Below are positions 1-7,485 of a DNA stretch of 64,000 bases, piece after piece; positions within the stretch are counted from its first letter, which is position 1; each line of letters starts with the position of its first letter. The notes beneath the pieces are model-generated. The model saw nothing but the letters and a program-made list of their open reading frames with translations, did no database searches and was not told the DNA's origin. A program made the position numbers and the translations under genes. The stretch comes from Xenophilus aerolatus (lineage in GTDB: Bacteria > Pseudomonadota > Gammaproteobacteria > Burkholderiales > Burkholderiaceae_C), in the NCBI GenBank assembly GCA_029968055.1, contig JASCNX010000002.1:1-64000 (forward strand), given 5' to 3'.

Positions 1-176
1 TGGTCCTGGTCCTGCCCGCGGAACTTGTAGTTGGTGGTGAGCGTGATGTTGGCGGTCAGCGGCGACGCGGCAGGTGCCGCGGCGTCGGCCGTGGCGGTCT
101 GGGCCAGGGCGGCGCCGGACGCGGTCAGGGCGACAGCCAGGAGGGCCAGCGTCGGGGCGGCGGAACGGTGCATCAT
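1..176 (-). CDS. TorF-family putative porin, N-terminal fragment
   Basis: The first 58 codons of a gene that runs off the left edge. The start (Met-Met pair at 176-171) follows a good GGAG ribosome site in the reverse strand. Residues 1 to about 25 form a signal peptide ending in an ALAQ-type cleavage site; after an Ala/Pro-rich linker the mature part begins NITLTTNYKFRGQDQ, the characteristic first strand of the TorF/CHP02001 outer-membrane proteins. That family is commonly found beside glnK-amtB and comM in Comamonadaceae, and comM is indeed the divergent neighbour here. Function of the family is not established beyond a predicted outer-membrane beta-barrel. The rest of the barrel is outside the window. 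Confidence 0.75.
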   Translation of the reverse strand, partial: MMHRSAAPTLALLAVALTASGAALAQTATADAAAPAASPLTANITLTTNYKFRGQDQD

Positions 177-401
177 CAGGAGAACTCCTCGCAAGGGTGG
201 TGGTGGGTCGATGCACCTCAAAGCAGGGAGCGTGCCAAATTGCAAGCGTCGGGGAACTTGTGCGACAGGGCCGCATCGGCGCGGGAAACCTGTGCAATCG
301 TTATAAATCGTTAGTGGATGTCGGACAGTGGGCCGGCAGGTGCCGGGGGCATGTCACGCCCAGCAGCCCCCAGATGCACCAATTCAGGGAGGAAAATCAA
401 A

Positions 402-1094
402 GTGAGTCTTTCTTTGGTGCGCAGCCGTGCGCTGTTGGGGCTCATCGCCGCCCCGGTCACCGTCGAGGTGCATCTGGCCAACGGTTTGCCCAGCTTCACG
501 CTGGTCGGGCTGGCGGACGTGGAAGTGAAGGAAGCGCGCGAACGCGTGCGCTCGGCGCTGCAGAACGCGGGCCTGGAATTTCCCCACAACCGGCGCATCA
601 CCGTGAACCTGGCGCCGGCCGACCTGCCGAAGGATTCGGGCCGCTTCGACCTGCCGATCGCGCTGGGCATCCTGGCCGCCAGTGGCCAGATCGACGCCGA
701 CCGGCTGGCCGGCCACGAATTTGCCGGCGAGCTGTCGCTGTCGGGCGAACTGCGGCCGGTGCGCGGCGCACTGGCCATGGCGCTGACGGTGCACGGCCAG
801 GACGCGGTGACGCGGCTCGTGCTGCCGATGGAAAGCGCCCGCGAGGCGGCGCTGGTGCCGGCGATCGAGGTGTATGGCGCGCGCCACCTGCTCGATGTGG
901 TGCAGCGCTTCCTGCCGCCCGATGGAGCGGCGGCGCAGGCGGCCCTGGCCGAGGGCGGCACGGACGGCTGGTCGCGCATGCCGGCGGCCACCGCCACCGA
1001 GGCGCCGGCCGGCCCGGACCTCATCGACGTGAAAGGCCACGCCGCGGCGCGGCGCGTGCTGGAGATTTCGGCGGCGGGTGCCGTCGAGGCCTGA
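402..1094 (+). pseudogene. comM: ComM/YifB Mg-chelatase-like ATPase, truncated after the N-terminal domain
   Basis: GTG start at 402 preceded by a strong GGAGGAAA ribosome site. Residues 1-227 are the well conserved N-terminal (Lon-protease-like fold) domain of ComM, a branch-migration helicase for natural transformation: SLSLVRSRALLGLIAAPVTV, then PSFTLVGLADVEVKEARERV and PKDSGRFDLPIALGILAASG. The protein stops right after LEISAAGA, just before the Walker A segment that should follow, and ends Val-Glu-Ala-stop. Only 230 of about 500 residues remain and all ATPase motifs are missing, so the gene cannot encode a working helicase. The 3' part is nowhere else in this window. At the break the DNA switches to an oppositely oriented, likewise truncated autotransporter gene. 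Confidence 0.85.
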
Positions 1095-1099
1095 CCTGC

Positions 1100-2104
1100 G
1101 GCGACGGTTTGTCTCCCGCCCCGCGTCGCGCCCTGGTTACCGATAGCCAGCGAGTCCAAGCCGGAGGCCAAAGTCTGTCCGCCCAGCGCGGTGGAATCCG
1201 CACCGGTCGCGCTGGCCTGCCGGCCCACCGCCATGGCATTGCCGCGATTGAGCCCGGCTGCGCCGGCGACTGCGCCGGAGCCGATGGCGATTGAGTCACC
1301 GCCGCTGTTGGCGAGGGCTTGCGCGCCGTTGCCAATTGCAATGTTGCTGACAGTGGATCCCGAGGAGGCCCCTGCCAATGCCGACTGGCCGATGCTGATG
1401 GCGCTGGCGCCCGTGGCTTGAGCGGACGCGCCGACGGCGATGCTTGTGTCGGCCGACGCCAGCGCGCCGTTGCCGATTGCGACGGTGCTGCTGGCAGTAA
1501 TCCCGGAGGCGGGAAATGCGGGGCGATTGGCGTTGGTGCCAATTGCCACGTTGTCCGAGCCTACGGTATTGAAGCCCGCGAAATATCCTGTCGCGACATT
1601 GTTCGAACCGACCGTGCTGGCACCCGAAAAATATCCTGAAAATGTGTTTGCGCTACCGCGCAAACCGTTGCCGGCAAAGCCACCGACAGCCGTGTTGTTG
1701 TCGCCCGAGCCGGATTGACCGCTCGCGCCGCCCAAATAAGTGTTCCAGCTGCCCGGACTGTTATTGCCCGCGTAAGTACCTAAAAAGGTGCTTTGCATGC
1801 CGGAAAGGCCGCCGTAACCGGCACCATAGCCAACCGCAGTCACATAATCGCTCGGGGCGCTCGAAGCTGCACCTACAGCCAACGAATTGGCGCCGATCGC
1901 AGAACCGCCACCCGCAGCGTATTGTTGTGCTTGCGCGATATCGGGTGCAGCGCCCAAAATCAACGACGCAAAGACCATGAGGCTTCCCAGCACCCCGGAA
2001 GGCGTGGCGCTTCGGCTGCGCTTTCCGGCCGACACGGTGAGTTCGGAAGCGGCGACCCACGCGCCAAGCGCTTCATTGAAAACTGAACGGTAATTGCGAT
2101 TCAC
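1100..2104 (-). pseudogene. Trimeric autotransporter adhesin (YadA head type), 5' part only
   Basis: Residues 1-60 are an extended signal peptide of the type seen in trimeric autotransporters (MNRNYRSVFNEALGAWVAAS, cleavage after AQAQ). From about residue 68 to 324 there are YadA-type head repeats of 14-16 residues such as SIAIGSGAVA and DSLAIGNQ, with irregular versions of the form NNTAVGGFAGN in between. After residue about 324 (near 1133) the head pattern ends. The frame stays open but runs into the antisense strand of comM down to 311, so the last 270 residues of the open frame are not adhesin. The coiled-coil stalk and C-terminal membrane anchor are missing, so no surface trimer can form. 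Coding DNA here is less GC-rich than its surroundings. The exact left limit is uncertain within about 50 bp. Confidence 0.8.
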
Positions 2105-2841
2105 GATTTTCTCTTTGAATAATTCAAGTAATTCGAACGCGTGCGGTCATCGGCGCGCAGCAAATCAATGGATGCGTGCACATGCGTCAGGGACCATGAC
2201 TCGGCAGATGGGCGGCTTGAGGCAGCGATGCTGGGTCAGAGGACGCAATCATCTTCTCCGCTAAAGCAAATGGCGTAAGGTGAAAGAATTTGTGAGTTTT
2301 GCTGCTAACAAAAGGCCTAACCGTTGCAAAAGTTCACAATTCGGCAGGCATCCTTTGTTTGCATTTCGCATTAAAAAAGTATCGGAAACTCTATAAATCT
2401 CCCAAATTGACGCAAACCGCAATTAATCAGACCGTCGGTCGGTAATTGGAGGGCGCTCGCGCGCAAGGGCTATTTCCAAAACAGACATCCAACTGGGCGC
2501 GACGCCGAGCGCGCCGCCTCGTCGAAGGCGCGGCGCGGAAAAAGGGCGAGCGGAAGCCGGCGCTCCGGCTGGGTGGCCGCAGTGTGGGAAGTGCGCGTGC
2601 CTCAGCGTGCGCAGTGCTGCAAGCGTCGAAGTCCCGCGCGGGGCTTCGACCAGTTCCGCCCGAACGGGTGAGCGGGTGCTGGGTCAGCCCCGGAGCGGGC
2701 CGTCAAGGTTCAGCCCGGACGACGTGCGAGCCGAGTCCGGAGGAAGCGACTTACGAAGCAGTTCAGACCGAGTATTTCGAGCTCAGCGCCCACGACGCTT
2801 CGACTCGGAAAGCGCCGCCCGACAGGCCCGGAACAGCCAGG
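2105..2841. other. Long intergenic region, AT-rich then GC-rich
   Basis: No convincing gene. The part nearest the adhesin (about 2105-2450) is strikingly AT-rich for this genome, with runs such as ATTAAAAAAGTATCGGAAAC, and probably holds the adhesin promoter. From about 2450 to 2841 composition returns to high GC, with a perfect hairpin at 2625-2650. Open frames in this stretch have no family-like sequence and no ribosome sites. It also serves as the 3' end of the secretion operon that finishes at 2842. Confidence 0.5.
2625..2650. repeat. Perfect 11-bp-stem hairpin, possible terminator or REP-like element
   Basis: GTCGAAGTCCC and GGGGCTTCGAC are inverted repeats separated by GCGC (one G-T type mismatch in the middle of the stem). 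It lies about 190 bp beyond the last gene of the minus-strand secretion operon. There is no T-run, so it would not be a classic intrinsic terminator. Confidence 0.45.
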
Positions 2842-3096
2842 TCAACGTGCCATGGCGAACATCACGATCAGCATCGCGATGCCGGCCACGAAGGCGACCA
2901 TGCGCACCACCCACGGCACGACCAGCCAGGCGGCGATGGCAGCGACCACCTTGCCCAGCAGGCCGGCGGTGACGACCGGCTCGCGCCGCAGCGGCACGTC
3001 GGCCGGCGCGGCAGCGACCGGGGCGCCGCAGGACGGGCAGCTCTTGGCCAGGGTCGAGACCTGGTGGCCGCATTCGGGACAGGCGATGAGGGCCAT
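2842..3096 (-). CDS. Small zinc-ribbon membrane protein
   Basis: 84 residues. The first 25 carry a zinc-ribbon with Cys6-x2-Cys9 and Cys20-x2-Cys23 (CPECGH...SCPSCGAP). After a short linker, two hydrophobic stretches (about residues 44-62 and 64-82) suggest a membrane hairpin. Last gene of the minus-strand secretion operon, 29 bp after the OmpA-type gene. Zinc-ribbon plus transmembrane proteins of this size are common and mostly uncharacterised; a role in the fibre system is inferred only from position. Confidence 0.65.
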   Translation of the reverse strand: MALIACPECGHQVSTLAKSCPSCGAPVAAAPADVPLRREPVVTAGLLGKVVAAIAAWLVVPWVVRMVAFVAGIAMLIVMFAMAR

Positions 3097-3125
3097 GGGT
3101 TCTCCGTCGGATGGGGGCCGGGCCG

Positions 3126-3836
3126 TCAGGACGCGGGCCGCGTGCCCGTCGGCTCGATGACGATCTCGACGCGCCGGTTGCGTTGCCGGCCTTCGGGGTC
3201 GTCGCTGCCGTCGGCGTGCTGGTTCGGCGCCACGGGGCGGCGCTTGCCGAGCCCATCGGTGGCGATGGTGCGGCCGTCCGCCGCCGCACGCAGGCGCTCG
3301 GCCACGGCCTGCGCACGGCGCAGCGACAGCGCGTCGTTGTAGGCCTCGCTGCCCTTCGCGTCGGTGTGGCCGCGCACGGCGACGGGTGCGTCGGCATAGC
3401 TGCGCAGCAGCTCGGCCGCCTTCGCCAGCGAACCCTGCGCGTCGGGCCGCAACTCGGCCTTGTCGAAGTCGAAGAGCACGTCGGCCGGCAGGTCGATGAC
3501 GATGGCCCGCTGCGGCGTCTCGCGCGCCCGCAGGGTGTCGAGCAGCTCGCGCGTGCGTTGCAGGCGCTCGGGCGGCACCTCGGCCAGCCGGAAGCGCGTG
3601 GCCGGTGCGCTCGCCGGCGCGAAGGTCGACGAGGCGCCTGCGGGCCCGAAGCTGCTGCCCGTGCCGGCGGCGCGCATCTCGCTGGCAGGCGCATCAGCTT
3701 GGCGCACGAAGCGGCTGGAGGTGTCGGCGAGCGGCTGGGCGCTGCGCTGCACGCGGTATTCGGCGATCGCGCTGCCGGCGGCGGCCAGGCCGCACAGCAC
3801 CGGCAGCACGCCAGCGACCGCGCGCCGGCCGCTCAT
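3126..3836 (-). CDS. OmpA-family peptidoglycan-binding protein
   Basis: 236 residues. N-terminal hydrophobic signal/anchor to about residue 25, a linker of about 95 residues without recognisable fold, then a C-terminal OmpA domain from about residue 120: DVLFDFDKAELRPDAQGSL, the peptidoglycan-contacting HTDAKGSEAYNDALSLRRA and RRVEIVIEP. Such domains bind diaminopimelate in the cell wall. The start overlaps the stop of the preceding lipoprotein gene by four bases (ATGA), so the two are translationally coupled. Within this operon it most likely ties the outer-membrane secretion complex or its product to peptidoglycan, a role inferred from context. Confidence 0.8.
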   Translation of the reverse strand: MSGRRAVAGVLPVLCGLAAAGSAIAEYRVQRSAQPLADTSSRFVRQADAPASEMRAAGTGSSFGPAGASSTFAPASAPATRFRLAEVPPERLQRTRELLDTLRARETPQRAIVIDLPADVLFDFDKAELRPDAQGSLAKAAELLRSYADAPVAVRGHTDAKGSEAYNDALSLRRAQAVAERLRAAADGRTIATDGLGKRRPVAPNQHADGSDDPEGRQRNRRVEIVIEPTGTRPAS

Positions 3837-4438
3837 GAACCGGCCGGCTTAAGCGGCAGGTCGATCGTCAGGCCGGGGCTGTTGGGGTCGTCCTGCGGGC
3901 TGCCTTCGTTGAGGACCAGCTTGACCTGGGTGGCCGAGGGCGGCACGGCGCCGAGGAAGACGAGACGGCCCTCCATCGTGTCGCCGTTCTTGATCTTGAG
4001 GTAGCGGTTGTCCTCGACGCGCTTGAGCATCAGCTTGTTGCCGTCGGCGTCCTGCAGGTAGGTGTCGCCGGAGGCCATCTGCGTCCAGTTGGTGAGCTGG
4101 CTGGCAAAGGAGGCGCTCACGGTGAGCACGGTGGCGTCGGGCCCGAGTTCGATGCCCTTGACGCGCACCGTGAGGCCCGCGCTGGCCACGCCCTGCACGG
4201 ACAGCGGCAGTTGCCGTTCGGCGGCGGGGGCTGGCGCGGGCGCTGGCGCAGGCGCTGTGGGCACATTCGACGCCACCGCCGGAGCAGGCGTGGGCGCCGC
4301 TGCCACGGGGGCCGGTGCCGGCGTCACCGCGGGCGGCGTCGCGTCGGTCGCGCGGTCGGAGCAGCCTGCAGCCAAGAGGGTCGCGGCCACGGCCAGGGCG
4401 ACCGCTGCACGGGGGGATGCGTTCGAAGCCATCGTCAT
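3833..4438 (-). CDS. Putative lipoprotein of the secretion operon
   Basis: 201 residues. Signal peptide with lipobox LLAAGC (Cys26), then an Ala/Pro linker (residues about 33-72) that would span away from the membrane, then a compact domain from about residue 75 to 201 (SVQGVASAGLTVRVKGIELG ... LTVSASFASQLTNWTQMA ... LYLQDADGNKLMLKR-like beta-rich sequence). I do not recognise the family of the domain. Its alternating hydrophobic pattern suggests a beta-sandwich. Overlaps both neighbours by four bases, so it belongs to the same transcript as the OmpA-type and small repeat protein genes. Confidence 0.65.
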   Translation of the reverse strand: MTMASNASPRAAVALAVAATLLAAGCSDRATDATPPAVTPAPAPVAAAPTPAPAVASNVPTAPAPAPAPAPAAERQLPLSVQGVASAGLTVRVKGIELGPDATVLTVSASFASQLTNWTQMASGDTYLQDADGNKLMLKRVEDNRYLKIKNGDTMEGRLVFLGAVPPSATQVKLVLNEGSPQDDPNSPGLTIDLPLKPAGS

Positions 4439-4824
4439 CGGATGTTGATGCTGTTCACGTTGGCCGCGCCCGGCTGGCCGTGGGCGCAGTCCGCATCGGC
4501 CTTGACGTCGCGCGCATTGCGGCCGGTCACGATGACCGTGCGGCCCTCGAGCGCGCGCTTGTCGACGTTGACGCTGTTCACGTTGGCGCCCTGGCCGGAG
4601 GCCGCCGTGCGTCCGTCGCCGCAGCGCACCTGGACGTTGGTCGCGGTGTTGCCGGTGATCTCGATGCGGTTGGTGCCGCGGCCGGGGTTGTCGATGACGG
4701 TGCGGTCGTCCGCCGAAGCGGCGGGTGCCGCGAGCAGGCCGCCCAGCGCGGCCAGCGCCAGGCCGGCGAGCGACGCGCGGTGCGGGGCGCGGTACGGGGC
4801 GCAGAGATGCGAGGGTCGTTGCAT
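4435..4824 (-). CDS. Small exported two-unit repeat protein with a cysteine pair
   Basis: 129 residues with a signal peptide to about residue 38 (AAPAASA). The mature part holds two units of the repeat seen in the 1166-residue protein of the same operon: RIEITGNTATNV...GANVNSVNV and TVIVTGRNARDV...AANVNSINI. Each unit carries one cysteine at the same place (VQVRCGDGRT and VKADADCAHG), which could form a disulphide in the periplasm; the other two repeat proteins lack it. Ends NVNSINIR, almost the same ending as the 122-residue protein (NVNSVNIN). No named family recognised. It is probably a minor or capping subunit secreted through the CsgG-like channel, by inference. Confidence 0.7.
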   Translation of the reverse strand: MQRPSHLCAPYRAPHRASLAGLALAALGGLLAAPAASADDRTVIDNPGRGTNRIEITGNTATNVQVRCGDGRTAASGQGANVNSVNVDKRALEGRTVIVTGRNARDVKADADCAHGQPGAANVNSINIR

Positions 4825-4834
4825 GGATGCTTCC

Positions 4835-5767
4835 TCAGGGTGTGCTGCGCGGCGTCAGGCTGTCCTGGCCCGGCAGGCCGCCCAGCGGCGATGCAGGAGC
4901 GGGCGCGGGCGGCGCGCTCTGCGCCTGCACGGCGCCCATGCCGGGCAGGCGCGAGATGTTCGCGCCGCCACCGGGGGCGGGGCCGCCGGCCGGCGCAGGC
5001 ACCACCGCCGGCCCACCGGCCGATGCGGTGCCCGGGGCAGCACCCTGGCCGCGCAGCTTGGTTTCGAGTTCGCTGGCAAAACGGTCTGCCAGCACCACCT
5101 CCTCGGCCGCCATCTCGTTGCCGAGGCTGTTGATCGTGTCGGTCGCCTGCCGGGCGCTGGCGCTGCCCGGCACGGCCAGGCGCTGCGCGAGCCGCGCATA
5201 GCCCAAGGCCTTGATGTTGTCCTGCGGCGCGCCGCGGCCGCTCTTGTAGAGCTCGCTCAGGCGCTGCATCGCCCGCGGGTCGCCGCGCACCGCGCCCAGC
5301 AGGTACCAGCGGTAGGCCTGCCCGATGTCGGACACGCCGCTGCGGTTGCTCTGGTAGGCATCGCCCAGCAGCGTGAGCAGGTTCGGGTTGTTGGTGCGCA
5401 GCGCGTCTTCCTTCAGCCGCGCGATCTCGCTGGCGTACAGCGGGCCCTGGCACCCGGCGTTGACCACGCCGCGCTCGATGGCCTGCTGGCACGATTCGAC
5501 ATAGCGTGCACCGGTATCGCCTCCCGGCGCGGCCGTGGCGCCCGCCGGCGTGACCGGCGTCGCGGCCGCGGAGGACGGCGCGCCACCGCCGCCCACGGTG
5601 ACGGTCGCGCGCGCAGCGGCCGAAGGTGCCGCGGCCCCCGTGCTGGCCGCAGCCTGCGCCCATGCCGTCGAGGCGGCCGGGCCCAGTGCCCAGGCCACGA
5701 GCGCCACCGCGGCGGTGCCGCCGCGAAGCGGCAGGCCCCAGACGTGCGACGGACGAAGCCCTGGCAT
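4835..5767 (-). CDS. Periplasmic Sel1-repeat (TPR-like) protein
   Basis: 310 residues from the ATG at 5767, which overlaps the stop of the CsgG-like gene by one base (TGATG). Signal peptide to about residue 38. An Ala/Gly linker is followed by helical Sel1-type repeats at about residues 110-225: NPNLLTLLGDAYQSNRSG, IGQAYRWYLLGAVRGDPRAM and RLSELYKSGRGAPQDNIKAL. The C-terminal quarter is Gly/Pro/Ala-rich and likely disordered. Sel1 proteins act as scaffolds for protein complexes, and a periplasmic one next to the secretion lipoprotein could gather substrate or hold the channel. An upstream in-frame ATG at 5851 would lie inside the preceding gene and is not favoured. Confidence 0.75.
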   Translation of the reverse strand: MPGLRPSHVWGLPLRGGTAAVALVAWALGPAASTAWAQAAASTGAAAPSAAARATVTVGGGGAPSSAAATPVTPAGATAAPGGDTGARYVESCQQAIERGVVNAGCQGPLYASEIARLKEDALRTNNPNLLTLLGDAYQSNRSGVSDIGQAYRWYLLGAVRGDPRAMQRLSELYKSGRGAPQDNIKALGYARLAQRLAVPGSASARQATDTINSLGNEMAAEEVVLADRFASELETKLRGQGAAPGTASAGGPAVVPAPAGGPAPGGGANISRLPGMGAVQAQSAPPAPAPASPLGGLPGQDSLTPRSTP

Positions 5768-6945
5768 CAGGTGCCCACCTTCGCAGGTGCAGCCGGTGCG
5801 CCGGCCGCGGGCGGTGCGGCCGTGCCCGCGGTCTGCGGCGGCGGGTCCCACGGCATCGGCACGCCGAAGAACAGCGGCTCGAAGCCCTTCCAGCTCAGCA
5901 CGTCGACCGTGTCGCCCAGCTGCGGGTAGCGCGTGGAATACACCCGGCGCAGCGCCTCCTTGGTCGGCTCGTCCAGCTGCTGGTTGACGGTGACGTTCTC
6001 GCCGTATTTGCGCAGCATGACCTGGATCAGGCCGACCTTCAGCTGCGGCGTCAGCCCTTCGAAGGACTTCTGCATGTTCTCGACCACCACCGGGTCGGGC
6101 ACGCCGTTGGGGATGCAGCGCCAGTACGGCGTGTTGGTGGCCTTGCCCATCAGCTCGAGCACGCTCAGGTCCACCAGCGTGCGGATCGCCGAGTGGCGCC
6201 CCTGCAGGTACTTGCCCTCGAGCTTGAAGCCGAAGGAGTCGCCGTAGAAGCCCAGGCTCGCGTTGTCCTCGGCGCTGAAGTTCAGCACCTTGATGACGTT
6301 GGAGGCCTGGATGCGCGGCACCATCTGCTGGGTGCTGAAGCTCACCAGGTTGAGGTCCAGCGCGAGCGCCGACAGGATGGCCGTGCGCTTGAAGTCCGCG
6401 CCGATGTTGGTTTCGCCCTTGCCCTTGCCGAAGTCGACGCTGGCCGAGTTGGAGCGGCCCGCGCCCGACAGCGCGCGGTCGAACTCGGTGAGCGCGCCGG
6501 TGATGAGGAAGTCCGGCATGGTCACGCCGAACTTCGCGCCCAGCTGCGCCTGCGAGATCAGGTAGTCGGGGTGGTAGGGCACGTACACGATGCGCGCGCC
6601 GATGCGGTTGACCGCTGTGCGGACCATCTCGGTGATGTCGCCCGGGATCTCCGAGCCCACCAGCGGGTTCGACAGGTTGGTCGCGTCGAGGATGTTGCGC
6701 GTCTGCATGTAGACCACCGGGTCGCCATCCTTGTAGATGTCGAGCATGTGGCCGAAGCGCCCGAGCGAGACGGCATAGCTGCTGAGGTTGGCCGTGGGCA
6801 GCTGCTTGGCGGCTTCGCGTTCGGCCAGCAGCTTGTCGGCGTCGTTCAGGGCGTTCTGGGTGGTGGCGCAGCCGGCCAGGAGGGCGGCCGTGGCGGCCAG
6901 GGCGAGCGCCCCGCGCCGCACGCGTGAAGAGGTGTGCGATGTCAT
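5767..6945 (-). CDS. CsgG/HfaB-like outer-membrane secretion lipoprotein
   Basis: 392 residues. Signal peptide with lipobox LLAGC (Cys26). The body (about residues 45-310) matches the CsgG/HfaB family: LGRFGHMLDIYKDGDPVVYM, then TEMVRTAVNRIGARIVYVPY, DFLITGALTEFDRAL, TAILSALALDLNLV and HSAIRTLVDLSVLELMGKAT. CsgG forms the nine-fold outer-membrane pore that exports curli subunits; HfaB does the equivalent for Caulobacter holdfast anchors. A peptidoglycan-binding-like helical segment follows at about residues 320-352, and a Pro/Ala tail. Flanked by a HfaA-like gene upstream and by exported repeat proteins, so its substrates are probably encoded alongside it. CsgE/CsgF homologues are not seen in the window. 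Confidence 0.85.
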   Translation of the reverse strand: MTSHTSSRVRRGALALAATAALLAGCATTQNALNDADKLLAEREAAKQLPTANLSSYAVSLGRFGHMLDIYKDGDPVVYMQTRNILDATNLSNPLVGSEIPGDITEMVRTAVNRIGARIVYVPYHPDYLISQAQLGAKFGVTMPDFLITGALTEFDRALSGAGRSNSASVDFGKGKGETNIGADFKRTAILSALALDLNLVSFSTQQMVPRIQASNVIKVLNFSAEDNASLGFYGDSFGFKLEGKYLQGRHSAIRTLVDLSVLELMGKATNTPYWRCIPNGVPDPVVVENMQKSFEGLTPQLKVGLIQVMLRKYGENVTVNQQLDEPTKEALRRVYSTRYPQLGDTVDVLSWKGFEPLFFGVPMPWDPPPQTAGTAAPPAAGAPAAPAKVGT

Positions 6946-7033
6946 TCGGTCAACCGGACAGGGAGTTGTTGTTCATGCGGGGCCGCATCACTCGGCCCCG
7001 GTTCGCCGGACGCTGCCACGCAGCGCAGCACGG

Positions 7034-7453
7034 TCACTTGCCGTTGTTCAGCACCGTGATGTTCTCCACCCCCTTGCCGTCGACGAACAGCGTCACGTTG
7101 CCACTCACGTTGCCCTGAATGGTCGGGCTCGCAATGCGCAGCTGGCCGTCGGCGCCCTGCTGCACGTTGCTGTAGTCGGTGCGGATGACCAGGTTGGTCT
7201 GGTTGGCGGGCAGCTTCAGGGTCCCGTCCGGCTGCACCAGCGCCTGCTGGTCCACCACCTTGTTCTGCTCCAGCGCGCGCGCCACCCGGGCGCGCGCCGT
7301 CACCCCGGGCGTCACGCCGTCGATGAGCTTGACGCCCGCGTCCTTGTTGTCCCGGTAGGCCCCGAGCGCCTCGCCGTAGTTGATGAGCTGGGCCGATGCC
7401 GCGCCCGACACGAGCAGCGCCAGCGCACCGATGAAGTGGGTCTTCGTCGTCAT
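7034..7453 (-). CDS. HfaA-like small exported protein
   Basis: 139 residues. ATG at 7453 with AAGGAG upstream. Signal peptide to about residue 21 (SGAASA). The mature protein has a charged middle with Asn-rich stretches and ends in a beta-type region, IQGNVSGNVTLFVDGKGVEN followed by ITVLNNGK. Size, export signal, the GNVSGNVTLFV segment and a position directly before a HfaB-like gene fit HfaA, the curlin-like holdfast-anchor subunit. The ending TVLN is shared with the last residues of the giant repeat protein (VTVLNM), which hints at a common C-terminal recognition element. The HfaA assignment is by resemblance and context, not by a search. Confidence 0.65.
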   Translation of the reverse strand: MTTKTHFIGALALLVSGAASAQLINYGEALGAYRDNKDAGVKLIDGVTPGVTARARVARALEQNKVVDQQALVQPDGTLKLPANQTNLVIRTDYSNVQQGADGQLRIASPTIQGNVSGNVTLFVDGKGVENITVLNNGK

Positions 7454-7485
7454 GATTCGCTCCTTCCGCGCGGCCCGCGCCGCCC

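Noticed and set aside
311-1100. Extension of the adhesin frame to position 311 as one 597-residue protein
   Set aside because: The last part is the exact antisense of comM codons and shows no adhesin repeats; it stays open because high-GC DNA rarely has stop codons.
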